A stretch of 42,720 nucleotides of DNA from an uncultured Christensenellaceae bacterium (GTDB lineage Bacteria > Bacillota > Clostridia > Christensenellales > Borkfalkiaceae). The first letter of the stretch is position 1. The number at the start of each line of letters is the position of its first letter. A model generated the notes under the pieces. That model saw only the letters and a list, made by a program, of their open reading frames with translations. It was not told the origin of the DNA and made no database searches. Below, piece after piece: positions 16,301 through 24,286 of the stretch. The position numbers were made by a program, and so were the translations under genes. Location of the stretch: NCBI GenBank assembly GCA_910586945.1, contig CAJULO010000006.1, positions 1 through 42,720 of the forward strand, in the 5' to 3' direction.

Positions 16301-17584
16301 ATGAATCCATTTTTAGAAAAAGCAAATCCTATCATGACTCAGTTTCAAGATTGGTGTAAATTGTATCCAAAATCCTATAATAAATATGAAATTGATCCTT
16401 ATACAAAAACGCGTATCATTCTCATGAATGGTACGGAATTTGAAGCAAATTGGTTTTCTCATCAATTTTCAAGACATACATGTGATACCGATTTGAGAAG
16501 AGAACTTGCACTTGTGCGTGGAGTTGAAAAACAACAACAATTGAAGATATCTCTCTTAAAGCCATCTAATGAGAGTGCTTTAGAACATACTATATCTTAT
16601 GAGCAGCTTGCAGTTGACTTAACTGCTGCACTAGCGAAAAGAGAAAAAGATTGTTATGTAAAAAAGGCATTAGATTTTGCACTTTTAGAAGATTTTGACC
16701 ATTTATATCGTTATGCAAATGTATTAGAAATGGAACAAGGTATGTTGGTTGAGTATTTAGTTGGTAGGTATACTGAAATTATGCCAGGGCGTCCTACCAT
16801 TGCTCATCATCGTATGCCAATAGATAATGTACGCAGATGTATCAATGCAAAAACGGCAGATAAACAGACAGTATTAGCGACTATGATTATAACAGCTGCT
16901 GAACAGCAAACTATGAATTATTATATGAATATAACAAATCTTGCACGTACAGATATGGCACGCAGATTATATCAAGAAATTGCCCTTGTTGAAGAGGAAC
17001 ATGTAACACAATATGGCAATTTGATAGATGCAAATGCAACATGGTTTGAGATGCTTTTATGGCATGAGTATACTGAATGCTATCTCTACTGGTCATGTTA
17101 TAAGACGGAGACAAATGCATATATTAAAGCTTTATGGGAAGAGAATTTAATGATGGAAATTGCACATTTGCATAAAGCTGTAGACTTGCTACAAAAATAT
17201 GAAAATAAGGAGTGGCAAGAAGTTATTCCAGATGGTGATTTTCCTGAACCTTTATCCTTGCATGAAAATATTGAATATGTACGCGATATTTTAAAAAACA
17301 CAGTACAATACACTTCTGTATTAGAAGAATATGAAAAAATTGAAAATTTGCCTACAGATGCAAATTTTTTCAAATATCAAAATATTATAAATCCAACAAC
17401 TTCAATTGTGCCATCACATAATGCAATCAATATGCATATTCAAAGATATGGCAGAGATTATCGTTATGAAGTTGCAGCAAATCCAGTAAAAGAATTGCGT
17501 AGTAGAATATCTGATAATACATCTGTAGGTAGAGTTGCAAGGGCAACTGAAAGTACAAATTTTAAATGTAATGAAAAAGAATAA
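16301..17584 (+). CDS. Ferritin-like domain protein, function unknown
   Basis: A 427-residue helical protein. Carboxylate/histidine motifs of a ferritin-like four-helix bundle are spaced along residues 120-300: E130-x3-H134 (LLEDFDHLYRY), E201 (TAAEQQTMNYY), E231-x2-H234 (EEEHVTQYG), E250/H255 (FEMLLWHEYTEC) and E286-x2-H289 (MEIAHLHKA). These would bind a di-metal centre. The N-terminal 110 residues and the C-terminal 120 have no motif I know, and the protein is much longer than rubrerythrin or ferritin. There is no rubredoxin-like CxxC pair and no signal peptide. AAGGAG precedes the ATG and an operator-like palindrome overlaps the -10. A role in metal or oxygen handling is inference from the fold only. 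Confidence 0.7.
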   Translation: MNPFLEKANPIMTQFQDWCKLYPKSYNKYEIDPYTKTRIILMNGTEFEANWFSHQFSRHTCDTDLRRELALVRGVEKQQQLKISLLKPSNESALEHTISYEQLAVDLTAALAKREKDCYVKKALDFALLEDFDHLYRYANVLEMEQGMLVEYLVGRYTEIMPGRPTIAHHRMPIDNVRRCINAKTADKQTVLATMIITAAEQQTMNYYMNITNLARTDMARRLYQEIALVEEEHVTQYGNLIDANATWFEMLLWHEYTECYLYWSCYKTETNAYIKALWEENLMMEIAHLHKAVDLLQKYENKEWQEVIPDGDFPEPLSLHENIEYVRDILKNTVQYTSVLEEYEKIENLPTDANFFKYQNIINPTTSIVPSHNAINMHIQRYGRDYRYEVAANPVKELRSRISDNTSVGRVARATESTNFKCNEKE

Positions 17585-17750
17585 GATACTATGCAAGTCC
17601 AGTATAATTAGATAAAATTGATGAGCTACTACTTATAGGAAAATTAAAAATGCTAAATGTATTGCCTGTAATGAAAAATTTTTTATAAATAAAAAAGATT
17701 GTACTATTTTATTGAATTCTTTATAGACAATTGTATATAAAATAAAAAAA

Positions 17751-17775
17751 GACCTTAAATTATATTTAAGGTCTT
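17751..17775. terminator. Bidirectional terminator between the ferritin-like gene and tRNA-Ser
   Basis: 11-bp stem AGACCTTAAAT / ATTTAAGGTCT with loop TAT, flanked by seven A residues upstream and a run of T residues downstream. It serves the plus-strand gene and the minus-strand tRNA, which ends 7 bases away. Confidence 0.9.
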
Positions 17776-17781
17776 TTTTTA

Positions 17782-17872
17782 TGGCGCAGAAAGCGGGATT
17801 CGAACCCGCGCCACAGTTTCCCGTGCTACTCCCTTAGCAGGGGAGCCCCTTGAGCCTCTTGGGTACTTCTGC
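17782..17872 (-). tRNA. tRNA-Ser (GCT)
   Basis: 91 bases with a long variable arm, encoded CCA and anticodon GCT (plus strand 17836-17838). Acceptor arm GCAGAAG pairs with TTTCTGC using one G-T pair. Confidence 0.96.
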
Positions 17873-17883
17873 AAACTATATAT

Positions 17884-17912
17884 AGTCTAGCATATTTTTT
17901 TTCTTTTGTAAA
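17884..17912 (-). promoter_or_regulatory. Promoter of tRNA-Ser
   Basis: Minus strand TTTACA (17912-17907), 17-base spacer, TAGACT (17889-17884) preceded by TGC, 11 bases from the tRNA 5' end. Confidence 0.75.
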
Positions 17913-17962
17913 GTATAATTCAAAAAAATTTTATAAAAAATTAAATCATATTTGGCGTGTAC

Positions 17963-17991
17963 TTGCAAAAATAAAAAATTTATAATATAAT
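17963..17991 (+). promoter_or_regulatory. Promoter of the lipid kinase gene
   Basis: TTGCAA (17963-17968), 17-base spacer, TATAAT (17986-17991), about 48 bases before the ATG. Confidence 0.65.
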
Positions 17992-18039
17992 ATAAATATG
18001 TATAGAATATATTAAAAATAGTTTATACGAAAGGATTCT

Positions 18040-19026
18040 ATGAATACTTGTCTATTTATTTACAATCCCATTAGTGGAAAAGGTAAAATTATAAAAAATA
18101 TCAATTATATTTACAAAAAATTATCAGAAAAATTTGATACTGTATTGATGTATCCAACAAAATATTCTGGTGAAGTTACAGATAAAATTTTACAGGATGC
18201 AGAGAACTATACTACAATTATTATTTCTGGTGGAGATGGTACTTTTAATGAGATGGTCAACGCTGTTGCCAGATTAGAAAATAAACCAAATATTGGTTAT
18301 ATACCAACAGGTACAGTCAATGATATAGCGCGTTCAGTTGGAATTTCCTCTTCCATACGTAAAGCAGTTAAGATAATTTGCAATGGTAGGGTAGAGTTGT
18401 TAGATTGTATGAAGATTCAAGAAAAATATGCAATGTATGTTGTAGCAACAGGAGGTTTTACACATACTGCTTATGCGACACCACAAAAGATAAAAAAACG
18501 CTTTGGCAAGTTTGCTTACGCCTTAGAAGCTTTTAAAACAAACATCAATTTTAGAACATTTTGTATTGAAGTGGAAAGAAATTTAACGAATCAAAATGAT
18601 AAAACAGATATACAAGAAGAGACTCAAAAAGATAGCGTAGAATATACAAATAAAATTGTAAAAGATATTACACATAGTATATTTGTAATTATTATGAATG
18701 GGAAATATGTGGCAGGTAGACCAATCAATAAAAAGTCGAGCATGCTCGATGGTGAAGTTGAAGTTGCCATTATCAAACAAGTTGAAAAGCCAAATTTTTG
18801 GCGTAAAATTATTGCATTTTTCCATTTTGTACATTTTTTTATTTGGGGATATTATATTCCACATAAAAGAATACAAAAGTTTAAAGGTAAGGAGTTTACC
18901 ATAAAGACGCTGGACGAAGTGGTTTGGAGTTATGATGGTGAAAAAGGAGAGAGTGGTACAATTCATATTCTTGTAAAGACACGGAGCATTCCACTTATTG
19001 TACCAGAAAAAAGAAAAAAACTATAA
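18040..19026 (+). CDS. Diacylglycerol kinase-family lipid kinase
   Basis: A 328-residue soluble lipid kinase. FIYNPISGKGK is the N-terminal motif, IIISGGDGTFNEMVNAV the nucleotide-binding GGDGT motif, and IPTGTVNDIARSVGI the substrate-side motif of the DAGK catalytic domain. KYVAGRPINKKSSMLDGEVEVAII closes the catalytic fold, as in DgkB and YegS-type kinases. A hydrophilic insert rich in K, D and T (about residues 185-210) is not typical. It phosphorylates diacylglycerol or a similar lipid; DgkB recycles diacylglycerol from lipoteichoic acid synthesis, and the exact substrate cannot be told here. GAAAGGA precedes the ATG. It has its own promoter and terminator. Confidence 0.88.
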   Translation: MNTCLFIYNPISGKGKIIKNINYIYKKLSEKFDTVLMYPTKYSGEVTDKILQDAENYTTIIISGGDGTFNEMVNAVARLENKPNIGYIPTGTVNDIARSVGISSSIRKAVKIICNGRVELLDCMKIQEKYAMYVVATGGFTHTAYATPQKIKKRFGKFAYALEAFKTNINFRTFCIEVERNLTNQNDKTDIQEETQKDSVEYTNKIVKDITHSIFVIIMNGKYVAGRPINKKSSMLDGEVEVAIIKQVEKPNFWRKIIAFFHFVHFFIWGYYIPHKRIQKFKGKEFTIKTLDEVVWSYDGEKGESGTIHILVKTRSIPLIVPEKRKKL

Positions 19027-19057
19027 AAAAATAGAGGTATATTTACCTCTATTTTTT
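19026..19057 (+). terminator. Terminator of the lipid kinase gene
   Basis: 14-bp stem AAAAAATAGAGGTA / TACCTCTATTTTTT, 4-base loop, starting at the stop codon. It could act in both directions, but the minus-strand gene ends 55 bases away. Confidence 0.85.
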
Positions 19058-19111
19058 TATATAGATTTGTTTTCTAAAATAAAAATCCATATAATGATGA
19101 AAATATATATA

Positions 19112-21427
19112 TTATATGATTTTGCGACTTGCATGACAACAAAAATAAATAATTTGTCTATTCTTAGCAATCTCATGTAAAATTTTAGTACAGTTTTCCA
19201 TATAGTTAGCATCTAAATTAACAAAGGGGTCATCTAAAATTAAAAGTGGTTTGTCATTTTCTTGTGGGAATAGACAGTCAATCAGTGCAAGCCGCAAGAT
19301 AAATAGACACAAAGTGCGTTGTCCTGTACTTAAATGTTTATTGGAGTGTCTTTCACCATTACTTTCAAAAGTTAAATTTAAATCAGAATTTAATTGTATT
19401 GTAATGCCTAAAATCTGCTGGATATTATAGGTATTTAATTTACTACGTAAAGGTTGAAGATATCTATTTTTTAAATTTTCCTCTGCTTGTTGTAAATATT
19501 GAATTGTTGCTGTCAATAGAGCATATTCTTCTTGACAGATTTTTAATTCATTTTCAATATTTTCAAGCTCATTTTCATAAGTTGTGCGTGATGCAAGTTG
19601 CTGTTCTAGTTCTGCAATACTATTTGTTAAGTGTGCATATTTTTGCCGTTTTTCTTCTATATTTGCAAGTGTCATATTGTTGTTAGGAATAGTGTTTTGT
19701 AGAAAAAAAGCTGTTAAATTGTATTTATGAGCATAGTTCTTTGCATCTATCTGTTCAGCTGAAAGTTGTTTTTTGAATTGGTCTAATTGTTGGACTGTTT
19801 CTTGTAAATTATCTAGTTGTTGTAAAAAATTTTGCTGTATCTCTATAGCAAATGGTTGTAGTAGTGTATCAATTTTTGCTTTTATGTCTATAATTTGACT
19901 GTTTAATTCTTCAAAATTTTTTAGATTATCATCCCATTCTTGTTGTAAGCTATTGTATTCTTGTATCTTGTAATATAAATCGGTTAAATATTGTAAAAAG
20001 TCATTGCCAATATAGCCATAGTGCCTAAAAAATTGTTGTAGTGTCTGCGTATAGCTGTTATATTCATCTTCAAGAATAGAAATGGTAGATGTATGTTCTA
20101 TCTCTTCATTTTGCCGATTCTCTGCTATGTTGCTAGATATAGCAAAGGATTGTGTACGCTCTCTTTTTTGTTTTTTATTGCTAAAAAATATGATTATAAG
20201 AGCACTTATAAAGGATAAAATACCACCAATTAAAGTGAAAAAACCAATATTTTTTGGAAGAAAAGTAGTGGCAACAATTGCTCCCATTCCAAGGATAAGA
20301 AAGAATAGAGAAAGTATTGTTGTAAATTTTTTCTTATTTGTTTGAGAAGAAGTAAAATCTGCTGCTTCTTGTCCTTTTTTTGTGCAATTTAAAGTATTTT
20401 TATATGCTGCTAATTCTGCCTGTTTAGTTGTATGGAGTTGTATATTTTTTTGCATTTCTTCCAGTGTTGTTGTATGTGGTAGAGGAGACAATTCCCTTTG
20501 TAATTTTTGTAATCTCTCTACTTTTACGGGAGAAAAGGAAGTTTGTTGTAATATTGTCTCAAGCTGTTGTAACTTGTTTGCATATAGTTTTAGTTTATCA
20601 AACTCTTCTAGTGTGGGCAATCCATTTTTGTACTGTATCTGTATAGCTTGCATCTTTTCTTGTAGTGCTTGTATTTTTTCTTGGTATTCTGTGTAGCGTT
20701 CAAGTTTTGTTGTAACTGCAATATTATCATTTAACTGTTCAAGTTCAAGTCTGAGTTGGTTATATTGCAAATATTCTTCTTCAAGTTTGCTTTCTACAAT
20801 ATCTAAGTTTTCAAGCATTTGATAACAACTCTGTTTTCGACAAGTTAAAGTATAAATTTTACCGCCTTGTCCTTTATGCAATTTGTATTCTTTTTTTACT
20901 TTTTCAAGTTGTAAAAGAGCTGTAGCAATATTGCATTCTGTCGTAGTATTGTTTATAAATTGTCTAAGTTTTATCTCAATATCTGCCGTTGTGATGCTAT
21001 CTAAAATTGTAGTAGTGATAAAAGTTGTTCTTTCAAAAGATTCTTTATCTAAATGAAATAATTCTTTTCCAATTTCTGCACTAAAACCATTGTATTCTTT
21101 GTCATTGCAATATACTTTTAGCGTGTCTTTTGTTTCGCTTTTTTTATCAAAAAAACGCTCAATTGTATAGTGATTCCCATTGTAAATAAAGCTGATATTT
21201 CCACCAAATTTACCACTATTAAAGGGAGCATAATGCTGACGGTCATTAAACTCTTTTGTATTTTGTCGAATGCTTGGCAAACCATAGAACATTGCCTTTA
21301 AAAAAGCGGCAAATGTTGTCTTGCCAAATCCATTTTGTTCTAAAAATTGTGTTATGTTCTCTTGAAAAGTAAACTGTAGTTTACTATGTTTTCCAAAATT
21401 TTCAATATATATTTGTGTAATTTTCAT
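19112..21427 (-). CDS. SbcC/YhaN-like SMC-type ATPase with a membrane hairpin
   Basis: A 771-residue ABC-type ATPase of the SbcC/Rad50 class. The Walker A region is EQNGFGKTTF (residues 30-39), where Glu replaces the usual first Gly. The C-terminus has STGQRTLCLF (signature), LLILDDPFVNLD (Walker B and D-loop) and a switch-like CCHASR. Long Gln/Leu-rich coiled coils occupy about residues 190-340 and 440-660. Between them, about residues 367-415, two hydrophobic helices (FTTILSLFFLILGMGAIVATT and FFTLIGGILSFISALIIIFF) form a membrane hairpin, as in YhaN-type proteins; the zinc hook of true SbcC (CxxC) is absent. Paired with the nuclease gene 31 bases upstream, it probably acts on DNA ends in repair. 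Confidence 0.85.
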   Translation of the reverse strand: MKITQIYIENFGKHSKLQFTFQENITQFLEQNGFGKTTFAAFLKAMFYGLPSIRQNTKEFNDRQHYAPFNSGKFGGNISFIYNGNHYTIERFFDKKSETKDTLKVYCNDKEYNGFSAEIGKELFHLDKESFERTTFITTTILDSITTADIEIKLRQFINNTTTECNIATALLQLEKVKKEYKLHKGQGGKIYTLTCRKQSCYQMLENLDIVESKLEEEYLQYNQLRLELEQLNDNIAVTTKLERYTEYQEKIQALQEKMQAIQIQYKNGLPTLEEFDKLKLYANKLQQLETILQQTSFSPVKVERLQKLQRELSPLPHTTTLEEMQKNIQLHTTKQAELAAYKNTLNCTKKGQEAADFTSSQTNKKKFTTILSLFFLILGMGAIVATTFLPKNIGFFTLIGGILSFISALIIIFFSNKKQKRERTQSFAISSNIAENRQNEEIEHTSTISILEDEYNSYTQTLQQFFRHYGYIGNDFLQYLTDLYYKIQEYNSLQQEWDDNLKNFEELNSQIIDIKAKIDTLLQPFAIEIQQNFLQQLDNLQETVQQLDQFKKQLSAEQIDAKNYAHKYNLTAFFLQNTIPNNNMTLANIEEKRQKYAHLTNSIAELEQQLASRTTYENELENIENELKICQEEYALLTATIQYLQQAEENLKNRYLQPLRSKLNTYNIQQILGITIQLNSDLNLTFESNGERHSNKHLSTGQRTLCLFILRLALIDCLFPQENDKPLLILDDPFVNLDANYMENCTKILHEIAKNRQIIYFCCHASRKII

Positions 21428-21458
21428 TACTTACTCCTGCTGTCTATATATCAAATTG

Positions 21459-22541
21459 TTATTGTAATTCTGTATTTGAAAGTGCTTTTAATCCTAAAGT
21501 AATAATTTTTTCTTTACATTCTGCATTCCATTCCTTGGCTTGTAGTACAGTACGTACAAATTCTCCGCGTAAACTGTTCTCCGTTTGTAGTTCTGCAATA
21601 TTTTGTTTCGTTGTTGTTTTATCTTGTACTGCAATAAAAAAGCAATTTGTCGAAAAATGATTTTTGACAATTTCTGCAAGAGTAGTGGTTGTAAATGAAA
21701 CTGCACCTATCAAAATCAGTTTGTAGATATTTTGTTGGTTAAGTTGAACTTCTTTTTTGATTTTTGTAAGTGCATTTGCAAAGCTGTTGCAATCAGTTAG
21801 GTCTATTGTAATTTCCAAAATTTCTCGTTGACTTGTTGCAACAAATTTATGATTGATTTTTCCATTTTCAATTGTCAACTCAATGAACCCTTTTGGTCCA
21901 AGTTCATCAAAACCTCGCCCCTCTAGACAACCACTGTATGCATAATATCCACGACTATCCAATCTCTTATATGTATATTTATGAATATGACCAAGTGCTA
22001 AATAATCAATATTTTTATTTTGCAGTGCTGTAATATTGACAATATCTTTTCCATACTGTGTACGACTTTCCTGTCCGTGTAATAGAACTATATTGATTGT
22101 ATTTTGCATCAAATTTAAATGATGATATAAATTTGTGCTATTTTGTTCTGTCTGTTCTATCCCTGCAATAATGATGTCTTTCCAGTTATTTTGTGTGGAA
22201 AGTGTATAGTATTGCCAGCTATCTGTAAATGTTTTTAAATTCTCAAGCTGTTCGGTATAATTTGTTTTGCAGTCATGATTGCCCCTAAGATAATAAAAAG
22301 TAATATGACTATTTTCTGCAAGCAATTGATAAAAAAAAGTTTTATCATGTTTTAAAGGCAAGTCGCTGTCAAATATATCCCCTGCAAGTAAAATAGTTTG
22401 TATGGAATGTGCATTTGCATAGTTTATCATATTTTGAAAGGATTTACGAACTTCTATGCGTCGTACATCTGCCAAGTCTTTTGGTAGATGTGCATCCATT
22501 TTTGAAGCTAAATGCAAATCTGCTGCATGTAAAATTTTCAT
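21459..22541 (-). CDS. SbcD/YhaO-like metallophosphoesterase (DNA exonuclease)
   Basis: A 360-residue Mre11/SbcD-type calcineurin-fold nuclease. The metal ligands are all present: AADLHLAS (D8, H10), LLAGDIFDSD, YLRGNHDC, LLHGQES and LALGHIHKY. After them comes the capping region with YYAYSGCLEGRGFDELGPKGFIEL, typical of YhaO and SbcD. It precedes the SMC ATPase by 31 bases, and the two would form a nuclease-ATPase complex. AGGAG is 6 bases before the ATG. No clear promoter lies between it and the tRNA-Thr gene immediately upstream, only a weak terminator, so it may be read from the tRNA promoter. Confidence 0.88.
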   Translation of the reverse strand: MKILHAADLHLASKMDAHLPKDLADVRRIEVRKSFQNMINYANAHSIQTILLAGDIFDSDLPLKHDKTFFYQLLAENSHITFYYLRGNHDCKTNYTEQLENLKTFTDSWQYYTLSTQNNWKDIIIAGIEQTEQNSTNLYHHLNLMQNTINIVLLHGQESRTQYGKDIVNITALQNKNIDYLALGHIHKYTYKRLDSRGYYAYSGCLEGRGFDELGPKGFIELTIENGKINHKFVATSQREILEITIDLTDCNSFANALTKIKKEVQLNQQNIYKLILIGAVSFTTTTLAEIVKNHFSTNCFFIAVQDKTTTKQNIAELQTENSLRGEFVRTVLQAKEWNAECKEKIITLGLKALSNTELQ

Positions 22542-22563
22542 AAAAAACTCCTAAAATAAAAAA

Positions 22564-22603
22564 ACACAACACAATAAGGCAAAAATGCACTCATAGGTTG
22601 TGT
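22564..22603 (-). terminator. Probable terminator behind tRNA-Thr
   Basis: On the minus strand ACACAAC pairs with GTTGTGT, followed by TTTTTTT. The 7-bp stem closes a loop of 26 bases, so it may be leaky. Confidence 0.5.
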
Positions 22604-22606
22604 AGC

Positions 22607-22682
22607 TGGAGCTACTGACCAGACTTGAACTGGTGACCTGCTGGTTACGAATCAGCTGCTCTGCCAACTGAGCTACAATAGC
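22607..22682 (-). tRNA. tRNA-Thr (CGT) with a mismatched anticodon stem
   Basis: 76 bases with encoded CCA. Anticodon CGT (plus strand 22647-22649) sits in loop TTCGTAA. The stem GCTGA/CCAGC pairs at four positions, but A31 faces C39. The acceptor GCTATTG pairs with CAGTAGC using one T-G pair. Confidence 0.93.
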
Positions 22683-22798
22683 GTGTATAAAAAGCAAGCA
22701 AGCTAGCATATGTAAATATGCTAGCCGACCCGTGTAAAGAATTAATAGTCATAAAATCTATAAGATTGGAAACTGTCTAGATTCAATAGACTAATTAT

Positions 22799-22826
22799 AG
22801 TATAGCATATTTTCAAAAAAAGTCAA
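22799..22826 (-). promoter_or_regulatory. Promoter of tRNA-Thr
   Basis: Minus strand TTGACT (22826-22821), 16-base spacer, TATACT (22804-22799) preceded by TGC. About 115 bases separate it from the tRNA. Confidence 0.75.
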
Positions 22827-22915
22827 TAAAAATACTTTAAAAAATAAAAATTTTTTCTTTTTTGCTCTTTTATAGAATAATCATAAATAGAGTAAGGTAG
22901 GCATAGCATACTAGT

Positions 22916-24025
22916 ATGTTAAAAAAAATCAAACAAATTTTTGAACTCATTACCCTAATTATTGGTACAATTATTGGAGCAGGTTTTATTTCTGGAGCGG
23001 AATTACTTCACTTTTTTCCAACGCATGGATATCTATATTATTTGATATTTGCCGGTTTATTATTTATAGTAAGTTTTTCTTTATTATATACCTGTGGTAA
23101 AAAGTATGGTGGTTTTTTAGGCGTGATACAAATAGTATTTAAAAAGAGTAGTATAATTGTATATATTTGCATGTTACTCGCTTCCATCATCTTATGCGGT
23201 AGTATGCTTGCAGGATTTGTAAGTAGTTTACAACTTTTTTTTGGAATTAAAAAATTTTTACCACTCTATTCCTTGCTACTGTTAATCATTGTATTTTTGG
23301 TTGCCTTTAAAGGTGTAAAAGCTGTATTACAATTAAATGCTATTTTAGTGCCATTTATGGTTATTTTAGTACTTTGTTTTTGTAAACTACCGACAACATA
23401 CCAAACTGTGCAAATGCCGACATTCTCAGTTGTGCTAAAAATCATACTGTTTGTTGCCTTTAATCTTTTTTTATCGGCACCAGTTGTATGTGATTTAGGA
23501 GCAACACATAGACAAGAAGAGCTAAAAGTACAGCGACAAGCAAGTACGCTTTGGCAAAAAAAGAGAAGTATTTTGCAGGAAAGGAATATAGCAATTTTTC
23601 TTGCCACTGTCATCATTATTTTATCTGCTGCAACTATATTAGAAAACATTGTACGCTGTAATGGTGCAATGGAGCAAACATTACCATTTTTGTATACAAT
23701 ACAAGGGAAAATTGCTAAAAATCTATTTGCAATAAGTGCTATTGGAGGTATTTTAACAACATTATTTGCAGCATATTATACTTTACATAGCAGTGTAAAT
23801 AATGTAAAACATTCCATTTATTATAGACTTTTATTTGCGACATGTGCATATGTACTTTCAATCATGGGGCTCAAATATATCATACAATTTTGTTATCCTG
23901 TGATTGGTGCTATAGGGTTGCTCTTTCTCATAGTACTTGCTGTACATTTATTTGTAGAGAGAAAAAGAAAGGATAAAAATAAAAAAAATATAGTAAAGAC
24001 AATAAATATAAGACTAGAGCGGTAG
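22916..24025 (+). CDS. YkvI-family membrane transporter
   Basis: A 369-residue integral membrane protein with about ten hydrophobic helices. The first helix carries GTIIGAGFISGAELLHFF, the GAGF(A/I)SG motif of YkvI-like members of the APC superfamily, where an unwound helix binds substrate and cation. Later helices include LASIILCGSMLAGFVSSLQ and ISAIGGILTTLFAAYYTLHSS. A loop of about residues 203-222 is rich in Q, K and R and probably cytoplasmic, and the tail is basic. The substrate of YkvI proteins is not established. The start is ATG 22916; the ribosome-binding site is weak (AAGGTAGG too far upstream), so translation may be inefficient. It is not coupled to metK. Confidence 0.8.
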   Translation: MLKKIKQIFELITLIIGTIIGAGFISGAELLHFFPTHGYLYYLIFAGLLFIVSFSLLYTCGKKYGGFLGVIQIVFKKSSIIVYICMLLASIILCGSMLAGFVSSLQLFFGIKKFLPLYSLLLLIIVFLVAFKGVKAVLQLNAILVPFMVILVLCFCKLPTTYQTVQMPTFSVVLKIILFVAFNLFLSAPVVCDLGATHRQEELKVQRQASTLWQKKRSILQERNIAIFLATVIIILSAATILENIVRCNGAMEQTLPFLYTIQGKIAKNLFAISAIGGILTTLFAAYYTLHSSVNNVKHSIYYRLLFATCAYVLSIMGLKYIIQFCYPVIGAIGLLFLIVLAVHLFVERKRKDKNKKNIVKTINIRLER

Positions 24026-24096
24026 ATGAAAATATAAATAGAATAAAACCGTAATAAATATGGCGGTAAAAAAATGAAAAAATTGCCTATAAAGAG

Positions 24097-24125
24097 TTGC
24101 TATTTTCGACAAATTCTAGTATACT
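24097..24125 (+). promoter_or_regulatory. metK promoter
   Basis: TTGCTA (24097-24102), 17-base spacer, TATACT (24120-24125). Transcription would start at about 24132, the first base of riboswitch helix P1. Confidence 0.8.
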
Positions 24126-24129
24126 TTTA

Positions 24130-24256
24130 AGTATCCATAAAGAGTGTGCGAGAGACCAAACTCTATGACCACACAGCAGCCTACTTTTCGAAAGGTGCTT
24201 CAATTTGGACGGATGGGTGTGATAGTTTTTTACCCATCTGTAAGATGGGATTTTTT
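24130..24256 (+). promoter_or_regulatory. SAM-I (S-box) riboswitch with intrinsic terminator, upstream of metK
   Basis: The aptamer runs from helix P1 strand TATCCAT (24132-24138) to its partner ATGGGTG (24213-24219). Between them are AAAGAGTGTG, GAGAGACC, CTCTATGA, GCAGCC and GGTGCTTCAATT, in the order of S-box conserved blocks. The expression platform is a hairpin CCCATCT / AGATGGG (24233-24249) followed by ATTTTTT. The ATGGGT arm of P1 can alternatively pair with ACCCAT of the terminator, so the three structures exclude one another: SAM bound keeps P1 and the terminator (off); without SAM the antiterminator forms (on). Confidence 0.87.
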
Positions 24257-24286
24257 ATGGAAATAGAGAATAAAGGAAAAAAGAGT

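Noticed and set aside
24146..24286. N-terminal extension of MetK by 47 codons
   Set aside because: It translates the SAM riboswitch and its terminator; MetK homology and an RBS begin at ATG 24287.
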